DNA of 64,000 nt from an uncultured Alteromonadaceae bacterium (lineage in GTDB: Bacteria; Pseudomonadota; Gammaproteobacteria; Enterobacterales; Alteromonadaceae): NCBI GenBank assembly GCA_947503265.1, contig CANNDC010000009.1, positions 62,001 through 126,000 of the forward strand. The letters are read 5' to 3'. Numbering within the stretch: the stretch's first letter is position 1; every line of letters starts with the position of its first letter. Positions 1 through 8,688 of this stretch are shown in pieces. Both the position numbers and the translations under genes were made by a program. The notes beneath the pieces are model-generated. The model was not told where the DNA came from. It worked only from the letters and a program-made list of their open reading frames with translations, and ran no database searches.

Positions 1-1
1 A

Positions 2-316
2 ATTATGGCGGTCTTGGGAGAGTACCAAGGAATTTCAGCTGATGAGATTTCTGTTAAGACTCAAATCGAAAAATCGATTCTGAGTAGAGCGATAAGCAAG
101 CTGTTGAAACGCAATCTGATAGAAAGAAAGGTTGCCACGGACGACAGACGACGATCAGAAATATACTTGTCCGAAACAGGTAAAGCTGTTTATCAGGAAA
201 TTGTGCCTTTGTCTTATGACTATGAGGAAAGGTTATTGAGTTGCTTCTCAGAAACTGAGCGTGAGCAATTTAGTGAGCTGATAGATAGGATATATAAGCA
301 TGCAGATGAACTCTGA
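2..316 (+). CDS. MarR-family transcriptional regulator (5' end cut by window)
   Basis: The frame is open to the left edge, so this is the C-terminal part of a longer protein. What remains shows the recognition-helix region (QIEKSILSRAISKLLKR), the basic wing (KVATDDRRRSEIYLSETGK) and the C-terminal dimerisation helices of the winged-helix MarR family. MarR proteins are cytoplasmic repressors that normally bind short palindromes and release them on ligand binding. The effector and target cannot be told from this fragment. The M at position 5 is probably internal, because the family has about 40 residues before this point. Confidence 0.8.
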   Translation: MMAVLGEYQGISADEISVKTQIEKSILSRAISKLLKRNLIERKVATDDRRRSEIYLSETGKAVYQEIVPLSYDYEERLLSCFSETEREQFSELIDRIYKHADEL

Positions 317-451
317 TCTGGTTCTTCGCAGAAGTGGCTAACAGGATCAATCAACATGACTCTATGTAGGTTCCGAATGGTTCGTTCGCGCATAGCTAGC
401 TGAAACCATCGAGATAACCATACACCTATAATAATAAAATAAGGGTACTAG

Positions 452-952
452 ATGTTTTGTCCAAAATGTAACAAAGAAAGATTTGAGCGCCTCCGTGGCA
501 ATGAATTTCGTTGCCAAAACTGCCTCTTCACCTATTTCCACAACGTGGCAGCAGCCGTTGCACTTATTATTCGTTGTGAAAATCAAATTTTATTTACCAG
601 ACGAGCGCTTGATCCTGCCAAAGGATTACTAGACCTCCCTGGTGGATTCGTAGATGCCGGTGAAACATTAGAGCAGGCATTGGAAAGAGAACTCTATGAG
701 GAATTAAAGCTAGATATTTCGAGTCCGGAATACCTTTTTTCCTTTCCCAATCAGTATTTATACAAAGACGTCAATTATGATACTTGTGATACCTTTTTCG
801 GGCTCAAATTGAATCAACTGCCTGAGTTAATAGAAGAGCAAAAAGAGATATCGGAAGTCTGTTGGGTTGACTTAGAAGAATTTGAATTAGGGCAAGTAGC
901 CTTCGAATCCACAAGAAAAGCACTGACGCAATATCTAGCAGAATTAAACTAA
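452..952 (+). CDS. NUDIX hydrolase with N-terminal zinc ribbon
   Basis: The 166-residue protein opens with a CPKC...CQNC zinc ribbon (residues about 3-24). A NUDIX fold follows, and its Nudix box (GGFVDAGETLEQALERELYE and on to EEL, about residues 65-90) has the GX5EX7REUXEE pattern that coordinates Mg for hydrolysis of nucleoside diphosphate-X compounds. The zinc-ribbon/NUDIX order resembles NudC-like NADH pyrophosphatases, but the protein is shorter and the NudC-specific C-terminal motif is not obvious. The substrate is therefore open: ADP-ribose, NADH or a damaged nucleotide. It stands alone between a MarR gene and a convergent TetR gene. An AAGGGT stretch precedes the start. Confidence 0.85.
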   Translation: MFCPKCNKERFERLRGNEFRCQNCLFTYFHNVAAAVALIIRCENQILFTRRALDPAKGLLDLPGGFVDAGETLEQALERELYEELKLDISSPEYLFSFPNQYLYKDVNYDTCDTFFGLKLNQLPELIEEQKEISEVCWVDLEEFELGQVAFESTRKALTQYLAELN

Positions 953-1211
953 TTTAGGCTATTTGCTTTCTAGGGTTGGAAATCGAAAATTTGCGGTTAA
1001 CGAGTTAAATCATGAGATGGTGAAAACTGATTTTTCGATAACAGAAAATCATATAAAGCTGCCGTTTCTGATTTGAGCTTGATGGAAAGAATAAGACAAG
1101 GTGCGGAAGTTATAATTTAATGACGTTAGCTTTTATTGACAAACTTCTGTCAACTATACGTACACAAAAAACGCATGAACCAACTACGAGAAGCTCTCCT
1201 TTTCGTTGAAT

Positions 1212-1748
1212 TCAGTTTAAATCGCTAATCGCTTGCTCAAAGGCATTGTTGTCTCCAAGGGTTTTACTGATCATCATAGCCCCCTCGAGTAGTGACAATG
1301 TCTTGATCGCTTGCGTCCGCGCCCAGTCATAGCTGCCAGAATTTTGAATTGTGTAGGCTCGCTCAAGCCAATCAATATTCTTTTCAAAGAAGCGCTTCGT
1401 TTCGACTTGAACTTTTTCAGGTAAGGCATCATTCTCAGCCCCTAATAAACCACATAAACACATCGCCTCGTCTTCAACCAAGGCTTTCCTGAATAAGCTC
1501 ACGTAAATTGAAATAGGGTTGTCTCCGCGCCGACTGATCTCGCTGGGATCGCCTAAAGCACCAAGAAAGTTTTCGGTGTAACGACGTGCCAGTTCCGCTC
1601 CCAAGTCACTCTTTGTTGGGAAATGATAGTGGACGCTAGCACTTTTAATCCCCACATCAACAGCGAGTTCACGGAAACTGAAATTGCTATATCCACCGGT
1701 TCTGACTTTCCCTTCAGCGGCGTTGAGTAACTCGTCTTTTTTCGACAT
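1212..1748 (-). CDS. TetR/AcrR-family transcriptional regulator
   Basis: About 178 residues from the ATG at 1748. An in-frame ATG 15 codons upstream adds residues that do not look like family sequence. The N-terminal HTH is clear (LLNAAEGKVRTGGYSNFSFR, then ELAVDVGIKSASVHYHFPTK), followed by a helical ligand domain. The SASVHYHFPTKSDLG segment is typical of TetR proteins. It is divergent from the cupin/amine oxidase pair. Two near-identical operator-like palindromes flank that pair's promoter, so it probably represses those genes (inference from position). Confidence 0.88.
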   Translation of the reverse strand: MSKKDELLNAAEGKVRTGGYSNFSFRELAVDVGIKSASVHYHFPTKSDLGAELARRYTENFLGALGDPSEISRRGDNPISIYVSLFRKALVEDEAMCLCGLLGAENDALPEKVQVETKRFFEKNIDWLERAYTIQNSGSYDWARTQAIKTLSLLEGAMMISKTLGDNNAFEQAISDLN

Positions 1749-1944
1749 AGTGTTTGTTTCTCGCTTAAATAACGTCGTTGTATTCGACGGCATGGGTTTT
1801 ATTCAATACCGCTCTATCGAAACCTGCAAATTCGTCCCTAACGCATAGTACAAAAAAATAGCACTATCAAAAAGACCATTTAACTGACGATATTAAGTTT
1901 TATGGTCTGTAATTTAATGACTGCGCACCGATTTCTAACTGAAT

Positions 1945-2120
1945 CAGTAACCTGCAATCTTTAACTTATCGTCTTTAGCCAGTAACTTTCAAGCTATTAA
2001 CAGCAACCTTTAATCTATTGACAGTAACCAGAAAATAGCAACGCTCAACGAGTATCTTTTAGCCATTAATCAGTAACCAATGGATAGTAACCACTGGGCA
2101 GTAACCATTCGCCAGTAGAA
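1945..2120. repeat. Degenerate heptanucleotide tandem array
   Basis: Seven octamers of the type CAGTAACC begin at 1945, 1980, 2001, 2022, 2071, 2085 and 2099. Every interval (35, 21, 21, 49, 14, 14) is a multiple of 7. Cutting the sequence into 7-mers from 1945 gives a series of related units (CAGTAAC, CTTTAAC, CTTTAGC, CTATTAA, CAGCAAC, TAGCAAC, TAGTAAC). This is a decayed 7-bp satellite lying between the TetR gene and its presumed target promoter. No open reading frame explains it. The rest of 1749-1944 shows nothing recognisable. Confidence 0.8.
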
Positions 2121-2137
2121 TCAGTCATCAGCCATAA

Positions 2138-2205
2138 ACCTATCTAATGATAGGCTTAATTTGACTTTTATGCAATTCAAAGTATTATACCTACCTATTG
2201 ATAGG
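2138..2205 (+). promoter_or_regulatory. Promoter flanked by paired TetR-type operators
   Basis: Two copies of ACCTANCTANTGATAGG lie at 2138-2154 and 2189-2205, each with a palindromic core (CTATC/GATAG, CCTAT/ATAGG). Between them is a promoter-like pair, TTGACT (2161-2166) and TATTAT (2183-2188), with a 16-bp spacer. One operator touches the upstream edge of the -35 box and the other starts just after the -10 box. The centres are 51 bp apart, about five helical turns. The adjacent TetR protein is the natural candidate to bind here. Confidence 0.6.
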
Positions 2206-2225
2206 TTTTTTAAAAAGGTAATTCA

Positions 2226-2957
2226 ATGACATCTTCTACACACTATTGGACACAGCTATATCAAAGCAGCCAACAGATCGACTTACAAGATCAGCATGTT
2301 GAAAATATGCAGAAGAATCATGATCTTTCGCAATCGGTTGTAGTAGAAAGTGCGAATTCAGACTGGTTGCCCTCGCCTGCAAAAGGCGTTAAACGCCTCG
2401 TCCTAGAGCGAGAGGGTGGTGAGAAAACAACCAGAGCAACGAGTATAGTAGCTTATGCCCCCAACAGTAAGTTTGCCCCCCATCAACATCCGCTCGGCGA
2501 AGAGTTTTATGTTTTATCCGGCACTTTTTCAGATGAACACGGTGATTATCCAGCAGGGACCTATGTAAGGAACCCTCCTATGTCATCACACCAACCTTTC
2601 AGTAATGAAGGTTGTATGATTTGGGTAAAACTACAACAGTTTCAACCGACTGATAGGGAGCAAGTTGTGCATGATACCCGTCAACAGCAAGCTTTCCTCT
2701 CAGATAGCTCTCTAAATCGAATGCGGCTTTTTGACGGATACGAGACCGTGGAGAAGGTCAGCGTTGCAACAGATACTAAGTTACCAGATGTCTGGTTCGA
2801 AAACGGTTTAGAAATACTGATTTTAGCTGGTGAATTACAAACCGTAGGAAAGCAGTTTAAGACTGGAAATTGGCTGAGGTTTGCAGCCAATTCAAATACC
2901 GAATTAACCGCTAAAGCAGGCGCCGAGCTAATTGTAAAATACGGTCATCTGAAGTAA
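2226..2957 (+). CDS. ChrR-like cupin protein
   Basis: A 243-residue cytoplasmic protein with two cupin-like halves. The first carries the metal-binding pattern HQHPLGEEFYVLSGTFSD with the second motif HQPF (about residues 83-130). This matches the C-terminal cupin of ChrR-type anti-sigma factors, but the N-terminal zinc anti-sigma domain is absent, so an enzyme or small-molecule sensor role is as likely. The second half (about 175-240) is a weaker cupin repeat without the histidines. The next gene starts 10 bp downstream, so the two form an operon, presumably under the paired TetR-type operators upstream. Confidence 0.75.
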   Translation: MTSSTHYWTQLYQSSQQIDLQDQHVENMQKNHDLSQSVVVESANSDWLPSPAKGVKRLVLEREGGEKTTRATSIVAYAPNSKFAPHQHPLGEEFYVLSGTFSDEHGDYPAGTYVRNPPMSSHQPFSNEGCMIWVKLQQFQPTDREQVVHDTRQQQAFLSDSSLNRMRLFDGYETVEKVSVATDTKLPDVWFENGLEILILAGELQTVGKQFKTGNWLRFAANSNTELTAKAGAELIVKYGHLK

Positions 2958-2967
2958 TCAAATTACA

Positions 2968-4032
2968 ATGAAATCTACAAATACAATCATTATTGGCGGC
3001 GGCATTGCTGGCTTAATGGCAGCTAACAAATTACATCAGCAAGGAAACGAGTTTTTATTGCTGGAAGCAAAGCCCGAACTCGGTGGTCGGATACTAACTG
3101 TTTCTGCAGACGCTAGCCGGTTCAAATATGACCTTGGTCCAACTTGGTTCTGGCCGCATCAAGAAAGAGTAATAAGATTGCTAGAAGATTTGGGCATTGC
3201 TTACGAATCTCAATATACCCAAGGTGCTATTTTATACCAACTTGATCGGACTTCGCCTGTTAGCCGACATCCAGGCGGAGCGAGTATGTTATCGTACAAA
3301 GTGGTGAGCGGGATGAAAAACATTGTTGACGCACTTTATAATCGGCTCGATAAGACTAAAGTAAAATGTGGGCATGGGGCGGTAGACATTGACAAACAAG
3401 GAACATACTGGAAAATTTGTACGCAAGCGAACGGTGAAAAACACCAATTTAACTGTAAAAATCTAATTCTGGCCATACCACCACGACAAATTACTAAACA
3501 CCTTAATGTTGGCTCGGTGTTTTCATCGCAGCTGATAAAAGACCTAAATGTTCAACAAACTTGGATGTCAGCTCAAGCAAAATTTGTCGCTGAGTACTCC
3601 TCTTCATTCTGGCGAGAAGATGGTCTTGCTGGCCAAGCTTTTAGTCGCGTTGGACCCTTAGTCGAAATTCATGATGCTTCGATGGATGCTAAATCTGGTG
3701 CGTTATTTGGTTTTGTTGGTATTCCCGCATCAATTAGGAGAACTATCAGTGAAGATGAATTGAAGACTAGCTGTATTAAACAACTAGAGAAAATATTTGG
3801 TGAAAAGGCGGCAAATCCAAAAACCAGCTATTTAAAAGACTGGTCTCAAGATAGCTGGGTGGCAACCACTCAGGACATCAACGAAACTCCGCGACACGCT
3901 GCATTTAACATGCAACAGCATAGTGAAGAACTAAAAAGGTTGCATATTTCGTTACTCGGTAGTGAATTTGCAACAAGGGAACCAGGCTATATTGAAGGTG
4001 CTCTTGAAGCAGTAGAGTATGCTTTTAGCTGA
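2968..4032 (+). CDS. FAD-dependent amine oxidase-like protein (flavin-containing)
   Basis: 354 residues with a classical N-terminal dinucleotide-binding motif (IIIGGGIAGLMAANKL), the LLLEAKPELGGRI segment typical of monoamine-oxidase-type flavoproteins, and a C-terminal FAD-contact segment (EPGYIEGALEAVEYAF). The family oxidises amines or related substrates and transfers electrons to oxygen. The protein is short for a monoamine oxidase and has no membrane anchor. It follows the cupin gene by 10 bp, which suggests a shared pathway under TetR control. The substrate cannot be told from sequence. Confidence 0.82.
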   Translation: MKSTNTIIIGGGIAGLMAANKLHQQGNEFLLLEAKPELGGRILTVSADASRFKYDLGPTWFWPHQERVIRLLEDLGIAYESQYTQGAILYQLDRTSPVSRHPGGASMLSYKVVSGMKNIVDALYNRLDKTKVKCGHGAVDIDKQGTYWKICTQANGEKHQFNCKNLILAIPPRQITKHLNVGSVFSSQLIKDLNVQQTWMSAQAKFVAEYSSSFWREDGLAGQAFSRVGPLVEIHDASMDAKSGALFGFVGIPASIRRTISEDELKTSCIKQLEKIFGEKAANPKTSYLKDWSQDSWVATTQDINETPRHAAFNMQQHSEELKRLHISLLGSEFATREPGYIEGALEAVEYAFS

Positions 4033-4043
4033 AACTCAACGGA

Positions 4044-4733
4044 TTAACTTGGTCTAAACGAATTCAATACCTTTCGGGTAGATTCCCAAAGTTCCGCATC
4101 TCCTATTTCCGTGTCTGGTCTTTCGGCAGTCGCAACAAAAACCATACTGGTTTCTGGATTGAACAAGACACGCTCTATCACATGGAATCGAGTGCCGTCA
4201 GTCTCGACCGTGCTAGTGCGGATCCCAGTTTCACCAGAAGGACCGAATTCGACTTTGGAAACTTGCCGATCAGGATAAGAGACACTATTCAAAAACGCTT
4301 CCGCACTCTCAAACCCTTGGTAAGATTTAATCGAAATGCTTGGTTGGTAGCCATCTGGAATAGAAAAAAGTAAAAACAGCTCGGCGTCATTTAACGCTGC
4401 TAACTCTTCGTTGTTGCCCCATAGTTCGGGCTTCCAGTTTATTTTAAATCCGCCATCTATGGAAAAATTGGGTGTAGCATCTTCGGTAATGCCGGCGGTT
4501 TCAATTGTAGGAGGGCCAGAAACAATAGTTTCCCCTAACGCGGTCTCAACCGTTTTTGTGGTGAGTGTCAAACCATCGGCTGAAACAGAAACAGACTCAG
4601 TGCGATCTATTAACCCTCCAATTTCCTTTTTAAATAAAAATAAAATCACTAACACAATGACACCAATAACAATCCATTTCACATTGTTATTTGCTGCATT
4701 CTTTGCTACATCATTGGGTTCATTCCCAGCCAT
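4044..4733 (-). CDS. Uncharacterised single-pass membrane protein
   Basis: 229 residues. A short polar N-terminus is followed by one hydrophobic helix (about residues 18-36, IVIGVIVLVILFLF). The long soluble domain is acidic, and its C-terminal half (from about residue 95) looks like a compact beta-rich domain ending in WESTRKVLNSF. No family is recognised. It is convergent with the amine oxidase gene (12-bp gap) and divergent from the GH16 gene. By the positive-inside pattern (KK after the helix) the large domain could lie on either side, so topology is unresolved. Confidence 0.65.
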   Translation of the reverse strand: MAGNEPNDVAKNAANNNVKWIVIGVIVLVILFLFKKEIGGLIDRTESVSVSADGLTLTTKTVETALGETIVSGPPTIETAGITEDATPNFSIDGGFKINWKPELWGNNEELAALNDAELFLLFSIPDGYQPSISIKSYQGFESAEAFLNSVSYPDRQVSKVEFGPSGETGIRTSTVETDGTRFHVIERVLFNPETSMVFVATAERPDTEIGDAELWESTRKVLNSFRPS

Positions 4734-4882
4734 CTCGGCTATTCCTCAAAATTTCACTCTTCGATTAAAAGGGTAACGCAAAATAGAAGAATATCAACTT
4801 AACCTACAGCAAGTCTGTAGATTGATAATCCGCCTATTGAGCTAGGTGTTACCTGTCTATTTTTTAACCTTTCATGTCATTT

Positions 4883-4896
4883 ATATGTAAACATAT
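4883..4896. promoter_or_regulatory. 14-bp palindrome upstream of GH16 gene
   Basis: ATATGT-AA-ACATAT is a perfect inverted repeat about 80 bp upstream of the GH16 start. Its position fits an operator or the upstream edge of a promoter. The binding factor is unknown. Confidence 0.35.
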
Positions 4897-4976
4897 TATG
4901 TTTGTGTTAAAATCTCTCGTTACACGCTTTTTGGATCTAAATTTTATTTACATTCACCCAAAATCTCGGAGAAAAC

Positions 4977-6437
4977 ATGGTAACAATCCGTAAATATCTA
5001 ACGTTAGCAATTTCCGGAGCTTCAATCGCTCTGTTAAGTGCATGCCAACAAACCGCTTCAACCGCCAATGAGAACCAAGTTTCGATTCCAGCTGGTCAAC
5101 CCGCGCCTTTCAGTGATCCGAGTAATAAAGGTGGTTGGGTTTTAAATGAAGAAATCAGTGACGAGTTTGAAGGCGACAGCATTGACAAGTCTAAGTGGTT
5201 AGTTCAAGGAGATAACGGCGAATACTATATTTGGAAAGGCCGCGCTCCTTCGCAATTTACTGCTCACAATGTCCTTGTGGAAGACGGCAAATTAAAGATT
5301 CGCTCACAATGGGAACCAGATTACCCATTTGCATTTGAAGAAGGCCATGAAGGAAATACCTACGGTGAGCACGAAGGTCAGAAAGTTCCAGTCACCACCG
5401 GAGCCGTAGTCAGTAGAAAACGCTTCATGAACGGCTATATGGAAGTGAAGTCTAAAGCCGCTGACGCTGCTATGACCAGCTCTTTCTGGATGATAGGTTA
5501 CCAACAAGAATTGGATGTGTTTGAACAAATGGGTAATCCCAAAATTCTTGGTAACATCCGCGAAGATCATTTCAAGTGCACCGTACATGATTGGAGTCCA
5601 CCAGCGATTAGACCAACACGACTATTTGGATATTCTAAGAAGTTACCATTTCGCGTCGCCGATGATTTCCACGTATATGGCGCTGAGTGGGGTGAAGACT
5701 ATCTCAGTCTTTACATCGATGGTGAGCATGTCCACACGGTGACACAAGATGAATTAGGTCAAGATTGGGTGCTAAATAACCCGATGGAAATTTGGCTAGA
5801 TTCAGAAATTTTCACTTGGCTTGGATTACCACATAAAGAAGAGCTTCCTGCAGATTTCGAAGTGGAATACATGCGAGTTTGGCAAAAGCCGTCAGACAAC
5901 CTGCTTGCTAAAGATCGTGCTTTCTTCGGTTTTGAAGGGCCAATCTTGTTCGAAGATCAGCCCAGACCATTAGATTTGTTGCCTGAAAGCTCAATACCTG
6001 ATGACTATCAAAAGTTCTGGCTCATTGATGACGTGTCAAAAGAGTATTTACGATTTGCCGACAATCGTGGTGCGGTAGGCGTTAACAGCCTTAAGTTTGT
6101 GCCCAGACGTAATATGCCTGATGTACAAGCTTACACGCCAAAAGGCGCAATCAACTTACCTGCGGGCGAGTACGAGATATCATTCAAAATTTGGTTAAGA
6201 CACGGTTGGCATGTTGAAAACTTGTACCTCGGACTCACGTCTCCTGAAGTAAAAATCGAACCATTTGAACTGACGAATGGCGAACGCGGTGGTTGGATAA
6301 CCATGAAGAAACGTTTTACCAAAACTCAAGCGTCAAATCCTGATGACCAGTTAAGTATTCACGTCTACAAAGATGAATTACCTCCTGGTTCCGTTGATTT
6401 CTACTTAGATGATATTCAAATAAAAGCGGTAGATTAA
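4977..6437 (+). CDS. GH16 family glycoside hydrolase lipoprotein (agarase/carrageenase-like clade)
   Basis: 486 residues. The signal peptide ends in a lipobox (LLSAC), so the protein is an outer-membrane or periplasmic lipoprotein. The GH16 domain covers about residues 50-300. It has the catalytic pattern E178-L-D180-V-F-E183, where the first Glu is the nucleophile and the last the acid/base in this family. The ending EVEYMRVWQK is typical of GH16. Features such as WLDSEIFTWLGLP recall the red-algal galactanase side of GH16 rather than laminarinases, but the substrate is uncertain. Residues about 320-486 form a second beta-rich, carbohydrate-binding-like domain. The start is supported by GGAG at 4969-4972. 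The gene lies far from the glucan locus at 45-64 kb. Confidence 0.85.
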   Translation: MVTIRKYLTLAISGASIALLSACQQTASTANENQVSIPAGQPAPFSDPSNKGGWVLNEEISDEFEGDSIDKSKWLVQGDNGEYYIWKGRAPSQFTAHNVLVEDGKLKIRSQWEPDYPFAFEEGHEGNTYGEHEGQKVPVTTGAVVSRKRFMNGYMEVKSKAADAAMTSSFWMIGYQQELDVFEQMGNPKILGNIREDHFKCTVHDWSPPAIRPTRLFGYSKKLPFRVADDFHVYGAEWGEDYLSLYIDGEHVHTVTQDELGQDWVLNNPMEIWLDSEIFTWLGLPHKEELPADFEVEYMRVWQKPSDNLLAKDRAFFGFEGPILFEDQPRPLDLLPESSIPDDYQKFWLIDDVSKEYLRFADNRGAVGVNSLKFVPRRNMPDVQAYTPKGAINLPAGEYEISFKIWLRHGWHVENLYLGLTSPEVKIEPFELTNGERGGWITMKKRFTKTQASNPDDQLSIHVYKDELPPGSVDFYLDDIQIKAVD

Positions 6438-6474
6438 TCTTATTGTTGGCAGCAAGGATGCTACCAGATTTGTA

Positions 6475-7050
6475 TTACCTTGCTGCTAACGCATCGATGT
6501 GAGTAGCAAGGGCTTTAAGTGCTCGCTCCTTCCAATTTCCCCAATCGATATGATGACTAATTTCATGGTTGTTCAACCCTATGTATCCATGGGTTAAGGC
6601 CCATATCTCCATGGCTATCTCCTGCTTCTCAATCAAACTAGCATGATGTTCAACTAACGATGAGGTCACTTTAGTCAAGGTAATAAAACCGTCTGCCGCA
6701 GCTTGTAAGGCATCTTCTGATGGCGTGTATTCCGTCATATTCGCACCAAAAATCAACTTGTAGTGCGCCGCAGAATGTTCAGAAAAGTCTAAAATTTGTC
6801 GGCACATTTCCAATACACTTGCTTTGGGCGAATCTTCTTTAACACTTTTCATGACCTGAGTGACATTATTAAAGCCCTCAATATATAGCGCGTCTAAAAT
6901 ACCTTGTTTACCATTAAAATGACTATAAATACCGATTGTTGATAGTCCGGCTTGCTTTGCAATCGCGCGCACGCTCAATGCATGAATACCCCCTTCTAAA
7001 AATAGCTTTGAAGAAGCGGCTAATATTTGTTGTCTAGTATCACTTTTCAT
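6475..7050 (-). CDS. TetR/AcrR-family transcriptional regulator
   Basis: 191 residues. The N-terminal HTH is textbook: ILAASSKLFLEGGIHALSVR, then AIAKQAGLSTIGIYSHFNGK. A C-terminal helical domain resembling TetR_C families follows (WALTHGYIGLNN). It is divergent from the FAD-binding protein gene at 7176 and shares a 125-bp intergenic region with it. Two palindromic sites there overlap a strong promoter. It most likely represses that gene and possibly itself. Confidence 0.9.
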   Translation of the reverse strand: MKSDTRQQILAASSKLFLEGGIHALSVRAIAKQAGLSTIGIYSHFNGKQGILDALYIEGFNNVTQVMKSVKEDSPKASVLEMCRQILDFSEHSAAHYKLIFGANMTEYTPSEDALQAAADGFITLTKVTSSLVEHHASLIEKQEIAMEIWALTHGYIGLNNHEISHHIDWGNWKERALKALATHIDALAAR

Positions 7051-7067
7051 TCAGTTCACATTCGAAG

Positions 7068-7112
7068 TTGACAAATATAACAGTGTTATAGATTATATAT
7101 AACGCTGTTATA
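7068..7112 (+). promoter_or_regulatory. Promoter with two TetR-type operators
   Basis: TTGACA (7068-7073), a 17-bp spacer and GATTAT (7091-7096) form a promoter reading toward the FAD gene. The spacer contains TATAACAGTGTTATA (7076-7090), and TATAACGCTGTTATA (7098-7112) follows the -10. Both are near-perfect palindromes and near-copies of each other. A repressor on these sites would occlude RNA polymerase. Confidence 0.6.
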
Positions 7113-7175
7113 TCATACTAATTTGATTAGTTGGCTGCTGCGGATTAGCAAGCCAAACAACCTAGGATATTCTAT

Positions 7176-8594
7176 ATGAAAGTCACGAAGTTAACTTGCG
7201 ATTATTTAGTAGTCGGTTCTGGCGCGGTCGGAATGGCCTTCGCTGATGTACTGTTGAATGAATCTGACGCCAAAGTCATCATTGTTGACCGGTATGCCAA
7301 ACCCGGTGGGCACTGGAATCTAGCCTATCCGTTCGTCACCTTGCATCAACCTTCGGCGTTTTATGGTGTTTGCTCTCGTGAACTCAATCAAGGTTACATT
7401 GAAGAAATTGGCCTAAATCAAGGTTTAATGGAATTAGCTTCAGGAGATGAAGTCAGCGCCTACTTCAATAAAGTCATGAATGAGCAATTTCTACCATCTG
7501 GTAGAGTGCAATATTTTCCGTTGTGTGAATATCAAGGTGACGGCAATTTTACTTCGGTGTTGAGTAACAAGTCCTATTCTGTTGAAGTGGACAAGAAAGT
7601 TGTCGATTGTACTTTCCTAAAAACATCCATCCCCGCCACTCATACTCCCAGTTTTAGTTGTGACCAAGAGATCAATTTTATTCCTATCGGTGAACTCCCC
7701 CTTATCGACAAACCCTACAAAAATTATGTCATTATCGGCGGCGGCAAAACCGGTATCGATGCCTGTTTGTGGTTATTGCAAAATCAGGTAGAACCCGACT
7801 CTATCAGTTGGGTAGTTTCCAGAGATGCTTGGTTAATTGATAGGCAAAATACTCAACCCTTGGATGCGTTTTTCTTCGATACCATAGGTGCACAAGCAAA
7901 CCAAATGGAAGCAATTGCACAATCTAATTCGATTGAGGATATGTTTGATAGGCTAGAAGATAAGGGAGTGCTGCTTAGAATTGACCAAGATACACGGCCT
8001 TCAATGTTTCATGGTGCTACTGTTAGCAAAGCTGAACTCAACGAATTGCGCCGTATTAAAAAAGTCATCAGAAGAGGTAAAATCAAGCATATTGGCCGCG
8101 AAAAAATGGCCTTTGAGAAAGGCGAGTTGGTCACCCCAGAAGATGCAATTTTTATTGATTGTTCAGCTTCTGCAATTCCAAACCTCGCTTCAAAACCCGT
8201 ATTTGCTGGCAATACCATTACGCCTCAAACTGTGCGCGCCTATCAACCTGTGTTTAGCGCCGCAATTATCGCCCATACTGAGCTAAGTTATGAAGACGAA
8301 AATATAAAAAACAGCTTAATGCAGGTGGTGCCTCTCCCCAATCGAGATATCGACTGGGTGCCGATGACGGCTGCAATGATGCGCAACATGCATATTTGGT
8401 CGCAGCATGAAGATCTAAAACAATGGATTCTTGAGTGTCGATTAGATGGGTTTTCCCGTTTGGTGAAGTCGGTAGTGCCTGAAGATAAGGAAAAATCAGC
8501 AGTGATAAATAAACTTCACGGCAACGCACAGGCCGCAATAGGCAAGCTGCAACACTATATGGGGCAATTAATTCAAGAAGGAAAATTCAATTAA
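7176..8594 (+). CDS. FAD/NAD(P)-binding flavoprotein (monooxygenase-like)
   Basis: 472 residues with two Rossmann motifs, as in flavin monooxygenase-like proteins: YLVVGSGAVGMAFADVLL at the N-terminus (FAD) and YVIIGGGKTGIDACLWLL near residue 190 (NAD(P)H). GGHWNLAYPFVTLHQPS is a typical substrate/FAD-proximal segment. The Baeyer-Villiger/FMO fingerprint FxGxxxHxxxW is not evident, so the reaction is left open. It is expressed from a TetR-controlled promoter. The start codon is preceded by AGGA. Confidence 0.8.
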   Translation: MKVTKLTCDYLVVGSGAVGMAFADVLLNESDAKVIIVDRYAKPGGHWNLAYPFVTLHQPSAFYGVCSRELNQGYIEEIGLNQGLMELASGDEVSAYFNKVMNEQFLPSGRVQYFPLCEYQGDGNFTSVLSNKSYSVEVDKKVVDCTFLKTSIPATHTPSFSCDQEINFIPIGELPLIDKPYKNYVIIGGGKTGIDACLWLLQNQVEPDSISWVVSRDAWLIDRQNTQPLDAFFFDTIGAQANQMEAIAQSNSIEDMFDRLEDKGVLLRIDQDTRPSMFHGATVSKAELNELRRIKKVIRRGKIKHIGREKMAFEKGELVTPEDAIFIDCSASAIPNLASKPVFAGNTITPQTVRAYQPVFSAAIIAHTELSYEDENIKNSLMQVVPLPNRDIDWVPMTAAMMRNMHIWSQHEDLKQWILECRLDGFSRLVKSVVPEDKEKSAVINKLHGNAQAAIGKLQHYMGQLIQEGKFN

Positions 8595-8688
8595 TTGATT
8601 AATTAGTATGCGATTTCTAATTTACATCCGTAAGATGCGCTACATCAAAGCAAAATACTTAATTTAAACCATCTACGGAGTAATTATT

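Noticed and set aside
1945..2120. CRISPR-like array
   Set aside because: Repeat unit is 7 bp and degenerate with no spacers of constant length; no cas genes in the window.
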